Source of the DNA: Cinnamomum chago
Lineage: Eukaryota > Streptophyta > Magnoliopsida > Laurales > Lauraceae
DNA: 64,000 bases
Direction: 5' to 3'
Assembly: GCA_038049695.1 (NCBI GenBank)
Contig: CP142456.1
Span: 78,019,422 to 78,083,421, forward strand
Shown here: positions 33,105-46,000 of the stretch, piece by piece
Layout: the number at the start of each line of letters is the position of its first letter
Position numbering within the stretch: the stretch's first letter is position 1
Program-made: the position numbers and the translations under genes
The notes under the pieces: generated by a model
Told to the model about the DNA's origin: nothing
What the model saw: only the letters and a program-made list of their open reading frames with translations
The model's database searches: none

Positions 33105-36100
33105 CTCCCTCTATTTTTTTTTTTAATCTTTCTTATACTTTTGTATTTTTGTGCATACTTTCTCTCCATAAATAAAGATTACTCCAGTGTACTTGTCTGG
33201 AGAAAACTCTTGGGCTTGGCCTAACTTGAGTGTACTGTTGACCTAGCTCCAGCTCGGCCCAAATTACATGTGGGCAGACTGGTCCCAAGCTTATGGCTCT
33301 ATTAGACAATATTTCTATTCATTGGATGTAATATATAATCACAGATGGTTGTTATCAGATCTAAGACGTAGAGACTCATTTTCACTGTTGATTATTATGT
33401 TGAAATAGATGGATATAATTAAAAAGACTAATGAGATTGATTTTTCAGCACATGCCATTTATAATTTGTGAATGCGGCCTGAAAAGGTCAACCTGAACCC
33501 TAATTTGTTAAGCTGACTGAATAAGTTGGGTTGGTGGTTTAGCTAAGTTTACCACTCTTAATGGTGAATATGGTTCCAACTTGGGCGGGGCCAAACCTTT
33601 TTAATCTTGCATGGCATAGCCCACATTGAAAAAAAATAAAATAAAATAAAAAATCCAGGCTTGTTAGATTAGGCTTAGGGTTGTGTGTACAAACATACAA
33701 ACATATATAAAATGGTTCGAATGGAATCCTCATCATTCCAGACAGCCTCAGACCTCGGTTGATGTATAACGAACCGCAGCATATCATTTCAATATTCCCC
33801 ATTTGTAGATGATCACCTTTTAGAGAAACTCCATATGGGCCCCAGTTGCCTGTATTTTATTCTCTTCTTACAATATTATAGGAGAGGTATATATAGATAT
33901 ATGAAAGGGTAGGTAGGCAGCTGTTGCAGTTCTCTCATGACGTATCGTATTTGTAATTTTGTATGTGTATATGTATGTGTATGTGTTTATGAACGACTTG
34001 TTGGTTTATTAAGTGATGATGTTGAAGTTTACTAGAACATAATGATATAAAAAAACAAGAAAGAAAGAAGAAGATGGTGGTACGTACTGTGGTGTGTTTG
34101 GAATTTGGATGGGCCAAGCACTTTGTTTTTGGTGTTAATTCAAAGGATTATGGAGAATGGAGATGATGGGTGGTTGGACGGCTGCTCCCAAATTACATGA
34201 GTGCGTGCCATGATCGATCATGCATGCATCCTGTGGCCTACCTCGATTCGATGCTCGGTGGGTGCTTGGGAGAAAGAGGGAATAAAGGTGACTTTTGAGT
34301 GTATGCATGGGTCAAAATAATATGAAGAAATTATGTTATATAAAATGGGTAATGGGCTATTGTGGGCCCTTATTAGTGGTGGACTAGGAAATTTTCCTCG
34401 ATAGGGCCACTACCATGCCAATGATGGGAGTAGGGGAGATGGAAAGCAGTTGGTGATCAGATAAAATCAAGCCGTTATTTCAAAGTTCAGTAGTTTTGTA
34501 AATGCGAATTTCTCCACTAGTCAATCTTACGGGTGCATTATGGTTAGTGTTGAAAGTATTTTTACTGCCTCTACGCACACTTGGATTCACCTTTCATCTA
34601 TTTAATTAGCCCATCTGATTCTCTTTTTATTCCATGATCCGGCAAACGGTCTCATTTACAGTTAATTACTAAACCTTTACTCACTATTGATTTGAATTAA
34701 AAAAAAAAAACTTACAATTAAGATGCAATTAACATTTAATGTTATTAAATCAAGGGTTAGGATAATCAGGTGTGATACAGACTTTGCCAAATCAAAGTGA
34801 GTCGAGTCTCAACTTGAGAGAGAGAGAGAGAGAGCTTGCTTTGTTATTTCTTTCATTGTAATTTCATGTGTATTGCAAATTAGACATTATCATCTAGCCA
34901 TTTTACTCGGTGTTAGTAGAACCTTGAAAGGGCTAACATGGTTAACCAACAGCCTCTCTTTCCTTCTCCTGTTAGAGGCAAAGGAGTAATCTCAGTCTCC
35001 ACTGTTTTAACTCTCCACCACCCTTGCCTAGTTATTCTGCATAATTAGTGATTTGACAGTCTTTTTACCAATGAGGTTACAAGCATCACTCATATCTACC
35101 ATGAAGGCAATGTACTGGCTAATCAACCGTCAATTCTTATATCATTGACACCAATACCTTAAGAAGTGCCCCATTTTCCAGAAAAGTTAAAATCAACAAA
35201 AAAAGATGGACCTCTCTTTTTCTCTCTTTTCTTTTCCGAGAGAGATCAGGTCAACATCCATATCTTTGTGCCGCCTCTCACCTGTAGATTTTGTGTATCA
35301 TGTGAGAGATGATCACATGCTGTCATCAGATATGGTGGTGATGCCAACTAAATCTTAATTTTGAAAGAACAGCAGGTAAGGTGCATAAGAGAAATCAGTC
35401 AAGAATATCCTTTGATGCTTTAAAGGGGATCTTTAGTGGATCCAGATGGGCCCACAAACACTGATAGATTTAACATATACCGAACCCTGCCTTTTGTTTG
35501 ATCCAATTCGCTTATATCTCATGCCTGTCTGTTGATAAATATTTGTCAAGTTTCATTTTAATAGAAGTGAAATGCATCATTGAACTGATCTAGGGAGCCA
35601 GTGGCTCCAACAAACTAAAAAAAGAATGGGATGTGATATTGATAGTGATGGACTCTAAAGGGAAGGTGATCACCAGCAAACTTTTCGCAAGATCACAACC
35701 ACCATTTATATTTAGGAGACCAAGGGAATCTTGGGACAAATCTTGATAATATTGATTTTTTTTCCAGTCATTAGTCTCCTTGTTGCTAAATTTTGAGAAC
35801 CAGCATGTGGAGCCCACCTGGACCAACCATGACCAACAACCCCTCCCCCCTCCTGAAAAGAAGGAAAAAAAAAAAAAAAAAACCCAACCTTTGGATTGAA
35901 ATACTTGATTTATTTTTTATCATTGATCTTTAGGGCTTCAAAATTCATATCTAAACTAATGTGATTCTGTTAATGAGTTTTAGAGACATTCTTAATCCAT
36001 CCATAGACCTACTCCTTTCCCCCAACTTCCATGATTCGTTCTCATGTAGCAAACTTTTCATTTAGCTCTTCTTTTTTTTTTTTTTATGGTTGAAACTTTT

Positions 36101-37990
36101 CATGTAGTTGTACATTCTTTTATAATTAGCCTTGCACACCTCCTTTAGTATGTTTAGAATTTAGAGGCCATTGCCTTATATGCTATCGAACCCATAATGT
36201 ATAATATATGGTATGTAAGGAAGGTTGTCCTGTCCCTACCTAGCTGGTGCCTCTCCCCATGAACCTCCAACTGATCTCTAATTTTCTAAATTAATGATTA
36301 CTATGAAAATGCACCTACTGTCCAATATAATTTCAATTCAAGTAATATCATTGTCAAATCCTTGAGAAAGATAATTGATGTGCATCAAGTTGCATGTAGT
36401 GGATATTAACTTCCTTGCTAATCATAGTCTAGAGAAAACATGATAAGGGGTTCTAACCCCAAATATTTCATCATGTTATGTTCTAGTGGTTGAATTTATG
36501 TATGTTATTATGGTGAGGAGGAAATGATGGAAAACATGATAGAGACTAGGGGTGTCTTTTCATGTTTATATGTGGTTCATGGTATCATAAAAATTTTCAC
36601 AAGTATGATAATATATTATTGCCATAATATTATGAAAATGTTAAGTTTTTATAATATTGTATTTTTAAAATAAAGACATTATTAAATATCTGAAAAGAAT
36701 ATGGTGAAGAATACAATGTTATTTAGTTATAATTAGGGTTGCTTGTAGGCCCGGTCCGGCCCGAATAAGAAGTCATTGTAATTTGGTGGTTACTTTGTAC
36801 AAACAATTAGTAGGAATTCCAAACAACTTAAAAAGTCTAGCTTGGCCCGAGTGACTAAATGGGTAGGCTTACGCCTGACATTTACGGCCAGTCTAAGGCT
36901 TCGGCAAAACACGAGCTTGCATTTTTAAATTTGGATAGGGCCTCGATATGCCTTACCTTGCTCAACCTAGTTATAATGATGTGAAAACTAAAATATGTAT
37001 AAAAATAAACATTTGGGGCTATTTATATTTTTATTATTTCTAATTTTTGTTATCAGAAAACCTATTTATTTCCCATGATTCTCCTGATTATATTTTTAGA
37101 AAATCCAAAATTTCATAACATCTTGATATTTTTATGAGACAACAATTCATGACAATGATTGTGATATTGTAACAAGCATCCCTCTTTGTACCTTAAAAAA
37201 TGGAAGCAGGACATAGGAATTTATGATCAAATGAGCTCCATCATAGATGTATTAGTTAAAGAAGGTGTGAAAGAAATGTGGTGAGGGATGAAGAGTATAT
37301 GGTTGAGATGTAGACGAATCTTGACTTTTTTAAGATTTGAATTATCAGGGTGGTAGTTGGATGTTCACAGAAAAAAATAATTTTAATACGACTATAATAT
37401 TTGTATATTAGAAATGGTTATATATATATATTCAATTCCATGAACGGCAATTACAGCCATCGGTTCTCAAATTCTTTCATATTGGAAGATCAAGCTCATG
37501 ACTAGTCAATATCACCCATCTACCGGGGATCATTGTGTAATATGCAGATACTCAATCAACTATATATGAACCTTTCTCTTAATACAGATTAGATCAAATC
37601 CGAAGTTTAAAATTCCAAGTTCAAAATAGGGAGCCTTTTATGATCAGTCCAAACCCTAATACTCAGCTACCCTTCTGAATTGCAGGCATCCCTAAATGAT
37701 ACCTTTTGTTTATTTCCACCAATTGGTTTTAGTATGAAGATTTTATTCTGCCTCAAGATTGAAAATGATTAAACTTTTGCAGGATTATCAACAATTGGGT
37801 GATCTAATGGAGCCCTTTTTGGTCCAAATTACCTTGCACTCCCTCATGATCAGTACTCATCAACAAATTATGGCCCCACAAAAGGGATCACAAACCGTAA
37901 ATTAGGTTCTTAACTGCCAATTTGATGGGTCCTAACCTAGATTGAGTACGATTTCGAACAAGCATATCCACTACACACTTTGGACCAATC
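33100..37990. other. Gene-poor AT-rich region
   Basis: No gene recognised. A 60-codon minus-strand ORF (34117-33935) begins with a signal-peptide-like stretch (TTIFFFLSCFFISLCSS), but its remainder is a low-complexity HIHIHI tail. A (GA)n tract is at 34816-34834, and repeat-like GC-rich islands are at about 36730-36960. Confidence 0.45.
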
Positions 37991-37997
37991 TGTTCAG

Positions 37998-38219
37998 GAA
38001 GAACGGCTCCTTACCTGAGTGGTAAGAAGCAACACTAACGCAGTTCTCACCTAACTGTCAAGGATTCGAACCCTAAGTACGCCATCTCCTGTAGCGTGTG
38101 CGGGCTCCCTTCCCACTTGAGTGGGCTTTCTTCTCATGCATGCGAGTGTCTTTCCAGATGTGCAAGGGCTCTCTCTTCGGTCCCAGCCAAGGCTGGGGTA
38201 ACATAAAAAAAAAAAAAAA
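37998..38219 (+). mobile_element. SINE-like element with an A tail
   Basis: It has a tRNA-like head (CCTTACCTGAGTGGTAAGAA as A box, GGATTCGAACCC as B box), a pyrimidine-rich body, and an A tail of about 18 at 38203-38222. No clear target duplication was found. The head resembles the SINE in the GDSL intron. Confidence 0.55.
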
Positions 38220-38222
38220 AAA

Positions 38223-39367
38223 TTCCATTCAGTGCTTCAAAAATGGACGGCTATGAAAAGGTACCAAGGCCAAATTTTAGGATGCATATAATTCTTTCAA
38301 TGGTTAGTAAATTTTTTCTAGGGCTGCTTCATTGTAGAAATTTTTTAAGGACTACATCTTGCTAAATTCTTTGTGGTAATTCTTTGTGTTATTTATGGTA
38401 TTTCTCATTGATAACTGTTCTACCATGAATTATGGATTTCGGTTGAAACGGATTACTCTTTTTCCTCAGAATACTTCTACTCCATAAAGGAAAAGGACTT
38501 CTAAGTGTCATAAACAAACTATATGGCATGAGTCCCTTCGGATAGATAAGACATGCTATCTATCTATTAAGTGCATGAAAGTCTTAAATGGTTACAATGT
38601 CATATTCTATCATTTAATTTGGAAGCCCAATAAAAGCCCGCAAAAAAGTTCATGCGTTGGGTAGCCTAGTTAATTTGGAATTTATGCTTTGTACAAAAGG
38701 TAGATCCAGAATCTGAAACATGATTGAATGGGACATGATAAGCACAACTTTGGAAGATTGCATTACCAAAAATAAGGAGTGAGTGTTTTTGTATATAAAG
38801 TCTAAGCAAAGGAAGGCAGTGTGCCTTTAGGTTTCCTTGAGAAAGGACTAATCAATTCTGTTGTTTATTTCATTCAACTTTTGTGATCAAGTGACAAGCG
38901 TGTGCATTAAAAAGTATGGTTTTAAAAACTAGGAGTTGGATGGAATTACCAAAGAAAAAACCCAGAAGTTGGGATCCTAGACATGATCAATGCACATGGA
39001 GGAAAGAGATTTTCCTGTAATTTCAGTATATATATATATATATATATATATATCTGTTTGGCTTCTCATTTCAAAGCAATTGAAAGAAGGCGTTGTCAGG
39101 AAGGCTTTGAGATCCTTGGAACATCTTAGGACAATTCCCCAGCAACAGGACCTCTAGTTTAGATGTCTGATGCCATTTCCAAGTGTCTTGTGTCTATCCA
39201 ACTGGGGCCGAATGATTTTTCAGGAGCTTAACTTTTGATCCATCCATTGAATTTTGTGCATTATGTGTCGTTTGAAAGCTTTGATCAACAAAAAATTGTA
39301 ATGATATAAAGACTCATTTTACATGAAGATATATAAGAGAAATTAATAGAGGTAGTACAACATACTC
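38223..39367. other. Non-coding region
   Basis: AT-rich DNA without recognisable genes. An (AT)n microsatellite occupies 39026-39053. Confidence 0.5.
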
Positions 39368-40211
39368 TCTTAAGTCTCCTGACCTAACCATTCTTACCAA
39401 AATCTAGATGCATTAGTAGTAGTTGCATAAATACTTGTCAGTACTCTCCCTCAGGTGGAGCCCACTCCTCAACGCTCCCTCTTAGGTGGGAGGCTGCATA
39501 AATACTTTTCAATACTCCTCTTCAGGTGGAGCCCACTCATCAACACTCCCCTTAGATTTTTTGGTTTTTTTTTCTTTTTTCTTTTTGCTAGAAGGTAAAT
39601 TTATATAAATGAAAGAAAGGAACTAGGCAAAAAACCCCAAAATAGAGAAAGAAACAAAAAACAAAAGACCTGAACAGGGAACTAAACAAACTTAACAAAC
39701 AAACTATAAAAACAAAAAACTAAGCTGCCATCCGTAATAGGACTAAGAATATGGGATGAACCGGCAATGGGTGTCTCGAAGCTAGCTAGGAGCTAACCAA
39801 ACCCTTCATGCAATCTAGGAAGATGAGCTTAGCTCTCAAGAGGGAAGGCTTCCGATTTAGATGCTTGGAGTCATTTTGGAGAGACCAAAGAACAGAGATT
39901 GTGTGGAAGAAGGTAACAACAGAGTATTTTCTTTCAGAAGCATCTCCGTCGTAGGCAATTGTCGTCCAGATGTATGTCGCGCAGAGAGGGAAGGAAGGAG
40001 AAGAACCAACCATCAAGGCTAAGGAGCAAACATCAGAACTGTTGAGCCAAATAGCAAGAGAAAACACTCTTTCACTCCCCTTTAGGTGGAATCCAGTCGG
40101 CGCACTTTTGGCGACATGCGTATTTTTTTGCATCGAGTCATTCAATGCGTTAGTAGAGGCTGCATAAATACTTTTTAATATTCCCCCTCGGATGGAGTCC
40201 ATTTCTCAACA
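39368..40211 (-). mobile_element. TRIM element (copy 1), split by an L1-type insert
   Basis: On minus it starts TGTTGAGAAATGGACTCC and ends in GACTTAAGA, with a 5-bp duplication TACTC on both sides (39363-39367, 40212-40216). Repeated LTR blocks (GTGGGCTCCACCTGA, AAGTATTTATGCAGCCTC) recur within it. It is interrupted by a foreign insert at 39556-40072. The blocks match the elements at 48078 and 56046. Confidence 0.7.
39556..40072 (-). mobile_element. 5'-truncated retroposon, L1-like, inside the TRIM
   Basis: About 517 bp lie between CACTCCCCTTAG (39544-39555) and CACTCCCCTTTAG (40073-40085). A T-rich stretch at 39556-39587 is a degenerate A tail on minus, and the sequence ahead of it (TTTATATAAATTTACCTTCT on minus) resembles L1 3' ends. 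A 138-codon ORF spans it but contains no recognisable domain. Identity as L1 rests on the tail and duplication only. Confidence 0.5.
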
Positions 40212-40498
40212 TACTCAAAGTAAAATACTTTAATAACTGCGAATTTGATAATATTTTCCTTCTTGATGGTTTACAGTTTTGTATAGACTTGAGAGGATCT
40301 CTGCATATCAAATCTAACCAGTTATGGAAGGTCCTCAATGTGTATCCCCTCATTCATTGTTTAAATGGAATGATCTGAAATGAAGAAAGAAAGTGATTTT
40401 AACAGCTGCCTCATCCCAATCCATCCTTTTTGCTAATCCTTACACTAATTAGCCCTATTATAGTTGACAATAAATAATTTTCATTGGTCATAATCTTA

Positions 40499-43041
40499 TG
40501 TCACGACCCGAGCTCGAATTACAATAACCCTGAGCCGTGAGCCCATACTTACTCCCGTAAACTCCAAATTAACCGAAGTTGAAACGGAATCCACAAGGGA
40601 TATTATTCTCAAGAAACCTGTCAATTACACAAATTTTGCGGAAATCTATATTTGATAATATCAATTTACGAATTTACATGTATACAAAATAAAGTCCTTA
40701 TACATGTATCATTTTCATCATAGTTTGTCAATCGATGCATATCCAACACCATACAATAACAATTACTTACATTCCAAAAATGAATGTACAAAATGACTCT
40801 TCAAAACGTTTATCAATTAAAATGTTATAGTTCTTTTTCGTACTCGAATACTCATATCAAATGGTATTCCGTCCATTCCATTCGATTAGTCCTCTTGGAG
40901 GAACCGGAGCGGTCTCCTCCGCTAGCGCCGGGGGCGCTGCTGCATCGGTAGGAGCAATCGGGCATGTAATGTCATCAATAACACTAGTGAAAACGACGGT
41001 TCAACAATGTATAAACAGATCTAATAATAGCACATGTTAATACATATGTTAAACTCATTCAATCTATTTAATAACAATTCCAATTCTAATAAGTCCAGAT
41101 AATTTCTACAATGACAATGTACGGGATGGTCACTACCATAACTTTCATTCATTCATTTCATTTCATTTCAATTACTATCTTCCTTCAAGGAAGGATTCAT
41201 TTAATTTACCATCTTCCCTCAAATGAATAATTCATCTTCCAAACGGAAGGCATCAATCAATACCCATAGATATGATCGGAATATGTGAGACTTACTAGTG
41301 TCCGGGCCAGGGACAACTAGCATCACCACGGAGCTCCGAAACGCCTCAAATCCATCTGCTGCAGCAGGATTAATCATTTATTCATTGTTACCTTTAGTAA
41401 CTATTCATTATTCAGTGTCATATTTAGTGATCATTCATCAATTCAGTGTGAGTTCAATGTCAATTCAGTGTGGCTCAATAATGAGCTTAAGAAATCACTA
41501 TGTCATGCCCTCTAAAACAATCATCTAAACCAAACAATTGAGTGAAACGTTCGTTATCAATACACGTGTTACTGTAGATGACATTACTGTAATTAGAATG
41601 TGCATTAGATAATCTTACCTAACACTTATGAAGGTTTAGATATCACTAATATTAGCCTCAACAACTAGGCTTTCCATTTAGATCAGTCACAATTTTCCTC
41701 ATGACTCGTCTTAACTACATGAGGGGTATCTATGATCACATAAGCGATCTTAGTCCACGCAAAATCCAAAAATCACTGGACTCGAACCGCTAGGTCCGAT
41801 TGATTGGCCAAATTTTCACTCACTATGAATAATTTGGTTAGGTTCGGTTACCTCGACGGCTACCTGGCGGTTAGCCGAAATTGCACTGGCGGCTAGCCAA
41901 ACCAGGTTCGGTTAGCTCATGGTCAGCTTTCCAGAAGCTTGTTTTCTTATGCATTTCTGACTCAATTTCGGTCAGCTTAGCGGTTACCTTTCGGCTAGCT
42001 GAAATTCCAATTTCGGCTAACCGAAATTCGGCAGTTAGCTGGCGGTTAGCTTTCCAGAGGCTGACCAAACTGGAGATTTCTGACGGTTAGCCCCGCGGTT
42101 AGCCTTGCGGCTAGCCGAAATTCACCCAGAAGCTCATTTTCGAGCTTCAGAAGTTTTGAACAAAATCCGTATTTTTTGAACTCCTTGAGTTCATACAAGT
42201 TCTATAAAATCATGAATCACTAGAAATGTATATACTTGTCTCTTATGAAGTTTGGTAGCAAAAGCCCTCTTTCCTTAGCTTGGCTTGACACAAGTTCTTC
42301 CCAAAAACTCAAACCCTAACTCATAAAACACGAAGATACATCTCATAAGCTATTTATGCTAATAACCATGCCTAATCACTCATTATAACTTGAAAACTCA
42401 TCAAGTGTTCCAAGTACTTACTTGTAGTTCAATGAGAGAGACCTTGAGATCTTTCTCAAGTTCTTTCACTTCAACAATGGGAAAATGGCTTAGGGAAGAT
42501 GATGAAGATGAGGCCTCCCACACCAAACCACTTAAACCTTTCCTAATCTCACACTTGATGAAGGAAATGGAAGAGAAGGGAGAAGAGGAAAATGACTCTA
42601 GGGTTTTTCTTGAGGTGGAAATGAGCTCACCCCACATCTCATTCTAATATAAGGCTCTCTCACACTAAGACCCCCTTTTATTAAGTCTTATAATATTTTT
42701 AGTCAAATGAAACCTCATTTGATCCATTTGAGGTCAAATGGAGTCGCGTCTATTATGAAAATCGACGTACTATTCGAGATACACACGTTGGTATCCAGAA
42801 TTTCCATATTCGACGAAATACGCGAAAACTCGTATTTACGAAAAAATCCTTAGTCTACCTTATTTGAGTCTAAACTCACTTTAACCAACTCAATTTCATT
42901 TCATTATGCTTAATACATCATCTTAGACTAATTTATCTTTGTTTGGTCATTAACCTTGGTTAACCCATTTATCTATGCTTAATTAGCATTTATATCAATT
43001 AATTAACCTTAATCATGGTTAGTTTGGATCGGGTTGTAACA
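40499..43041. mobile_element. Solo LTR, 2,543 bp
   Basis: It begins TGTCACGACCCGAGCTCG and ends GATCGGGTTGTAACA, with the inverted TG..CA termini of an LTR and a perfect 5-bp duplication TCTTA on each side (40494-40498, 43042-43046). No gag or pol sequence or second LTR is present, so it is a solo LTR left by LTR-LTR recombination, probably Gypsy-like by size and ends. ORFs inside (for example 42390-42647) are not known proteins. Confidence 0.8.
41836..42126. repeat. Cluster of short CGGTTAGC/GGCTAGCCGAAATT motifs in the LTR
   Basis: Variants of GCGGTTAGC, CGGCTAGCCGAAATT and TTCGGCTAACCGAA recur in both orientations over 290 bp, giving many small hairpins. Confidence 0.75.
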
Positions 43042-43046
43042 TCTTA

Positions 43047-46000
43047 CAAACTCCCATGGGCCACAAATCAAACCATTCTAGAGGAACAATTCAACCTTGT
43101 CTACTCAGTAAGATGTTCCTTAAATCCATTTCACTGCTTTTGCAAAAGAAAAAAAAAATCATGCTACTGCCACTAACAAGTGAAAACTTAATTACATTAA
43201 CACCTCCAACTTTCATCTTTTTTCTTACTATGGTTGGGTAGGTAGAGTAGAGCCCCTTGACATCGATGTTTCTGATTCTTACATCTTAACCACTAGAGAA
43301 ATTGGGCCCACCCCACTACTGATCGATTATTATTCCATTGAAACGTTGTATAAAACACAAGGACTGTCTTTTCAGCAATCCACATGTCTTATCATCTGTA
43401 TGAGATTTAGCCAAAAAAAAAACAAATGACAAGTGAGAGAAGACTATGGGAACAGGTTAATCATGCATGTAATCCACAGGAGATCTCACAACTTTAGGTG
43501 GAGATGTGCTGTTGCGGAGGCAACAATCTTAAGAACATGGAAAGGTGAAAGATCAGGGCTGGGACCCACCTACCCATTACCACAAAAAAAAAAAAAAAAA
43601 TCTCCACTTTGCCCATCTGTGGTTAAATCAATAAGTATCATGATTATGAAATGGGAATAATTGGTCTTGACTCAAGAATTGGTCGAGTTAACTCGACTCA
43701 ATTGTATTTCAAGTCAAGACTCGGTCGTGTGTTAATTAAAGACTTGCATGTAACTAGCAGTTGAATATTTTTGTAAGACAGAGTTCCCAAGTCGAGTAAT
43801 ACGGGCGAGTTTGACCAAGTACCCATTCAGGCCCACAGTCACACATTTTGACTTCCCTGACCCGAGCGAGTCAAGTCAATTCATTAGACTCTAGCGAGTC
43901 AAATAAGTTTTAGAACCATGATTTCAAAGTTGACCCATAAGCCACGTGTATCTTACCATTGATCCCATAGCTGCGAACCATGAATAAAAGTTTCCAACAA
44001 TCCAACATATCTAGTCTGTAAACTGTAGATTAAAGTGCTATTTATGCACATGACCTTGTAGGCCCAACATATTTATGGCATTAGATGATTACACAAGAGA
44101 CTCAAGCATGCAATCAGTTCTATTAGATTCACTTCAAGGCCCAAGATTACCATGAATGCAATCAGGGCTAGACCCTGTTCTAGGCCTATATCTTTCTAAG
44201 AAAAAAAAATTATGTTATCATCAAGCAAGCTTGAGTCTTCCTAAGCGGCTTTCTCATAATTGCTACATGTTTGTGTTTACAAAAGCCTTTTAGTGGATGC
44301 TCTAATTCAACCTTGAAGAAAGGTTTAAGAAAAGACTTCACAGCTTTCAATTGATGCATGTCTATAATGAACCGACCATGTAAGGTGGGCCATATTGATG
44401 CACCTACGTGGGTTCACTTAACTCGATCTAAACCGTTGAAACTGAGAGTTGATTGAGACATCACACCCTGCGGAAACTGTAAAGTTGGAAGAGAAGATGG
44501 TCAAGAGTCAACATTCAAGTAATTCAACAACCACCCATTAGGAAATCAGGAGGCTATTGACCCATTTCACATTGAAGCAAAGACCCATCCTAAAAAAAAA
44601 TGGGGCCCAATATCGGATTGAGTCCCACACATGATGACATGAGTGCATCATGTATGGATGGCATTGCAATTTGCAAGTGCAGTCCCTCTTTGATAAATGA
44701 GAAGGTCTGCCCTCTGACACCTCTCTCACACGCACAACAACATGCTCATGCATGCATTCAATGACATATATAGACCCTGAACCTCTTTCCCTTCCCATAC
44801 TCACATGCAATCACTGACATTTCCACACCCCTACTCATTACCCCACATGCAAATGTACTCTCTATCTGGGTGAAGAAACAAGATGTGTTTTAATGGGCCA
44901 TGTTCCTTTGCTTAAAGGGTGTAGTAGAAAGAGTGCATTGCAAACAGAGTTTTGTTTTTGTTGAGCAATGTAACTTTTTTTTTTATTAATAAGTGGTGGT
45001 GTTTGATGTTGATGATGAGGAGGATGATGATGATAATGATGATGCCATGATGACGATTGTGAAGAGAGGGAGATAAGAATCCATTTCTTTTCCCCACTAG
45101 AGTGGGCAAAGAAGCCACTTTCTTCAATGGGGACATGCACATTTGAAAGCTATCATATATGGGCCCATGTTGGTACGTATATGAAATATTGCGTAGACTC
45201 TCACATATCCAATCAATGCTCTTTTTCCTCTGCTAACTGCATCATATGGTAGTGTGAAGTGTGAGACTGTGAGCCCAACAAACGGCTGTCATTAATCAGG
45301 AACACAACCCAGCATTCATGAGAGGACGCCTGCATTGCGTATGCACCATACATTCTCACATCTGCCTCTTTTCCCATTGTGGGTTTGTGGGGTTGTTTCT
45401 GTTGGAGCTTATTTTTGTCTTCTTTTCTAGATTTCCACCACAATGTAATGAGAGCTGCTGGAGCTGTGGCCCACCCAAGATGATGAGTTTTTTTTATGGG
45501 GGTTGGGCATGTCTTAGGAGCAGGGATGAAGATGATGGAGACAACAAAATGGTGGCGATACAGTGGAGACTACAAACCCTTTTGGGTTGTACCTTTTTCT
45601 AATCAGATTCGTCATGCAATTTAGATGGACCATGGTCCCAAGGATACATTGATATTTGGTTGTACCATGCAAACATACCTATAAGATTTTATGTTAGGTT
45701 AATAAGCAGATGTGTACTGTATCTGGCTGCACCATAAAGTGCAGTGTGTGAGTGCAATCCAGAGGAAACCTCTGTCGGGGGTGCACCTAATCAGCCGTGT
45801 GTTATAACAATGATAAACAACTACTTGCCTCTTTGAGAGTTCTAGACTATTCGGTTCAATTTATGTAAAATCTTTTATCAAATCAGTTTTAGACATTTTT
45901 TTTTCATTTAAAGAAAAACTATTAAAAGAGTGACTTCTTTTAAACAACAGCAATGTCTAAAGCAATCATAATTTTTCTTAAATAATTTTGTCCGTATAAC

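Noticed and set aside
33935-34117. 60-codon minus ORF with a signal-peptide-like N-terminus
   Set aside because: The rest is a CATATACACATACA-derived HIHIHI repeat, with no CLE, CEP or other peptide motif; not reported as a gene.
37998-38110. Possible functional tRNA gene (GGATTCGAACCC box)
   Set aside because: It does not fold into a full cloverleaf by eye and continues into an A-tailed retroposon, so it is a SINE head.
39786-40202. 138-codon minus ORF
   Set aside because: It crosses the junction between TRIM and retroposon sequence, so it cannot be one evolved protein.
42390-42647. 85-codon acidic ORF
   Set aside because: It lies wholly inside the solo LTR and has no known domain.
45318-45602. 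94-codon Cys-rich ORF on +
   Set aside because: Low-complexity Phe/Leu translation, no neighbours or motifs; likely chance.
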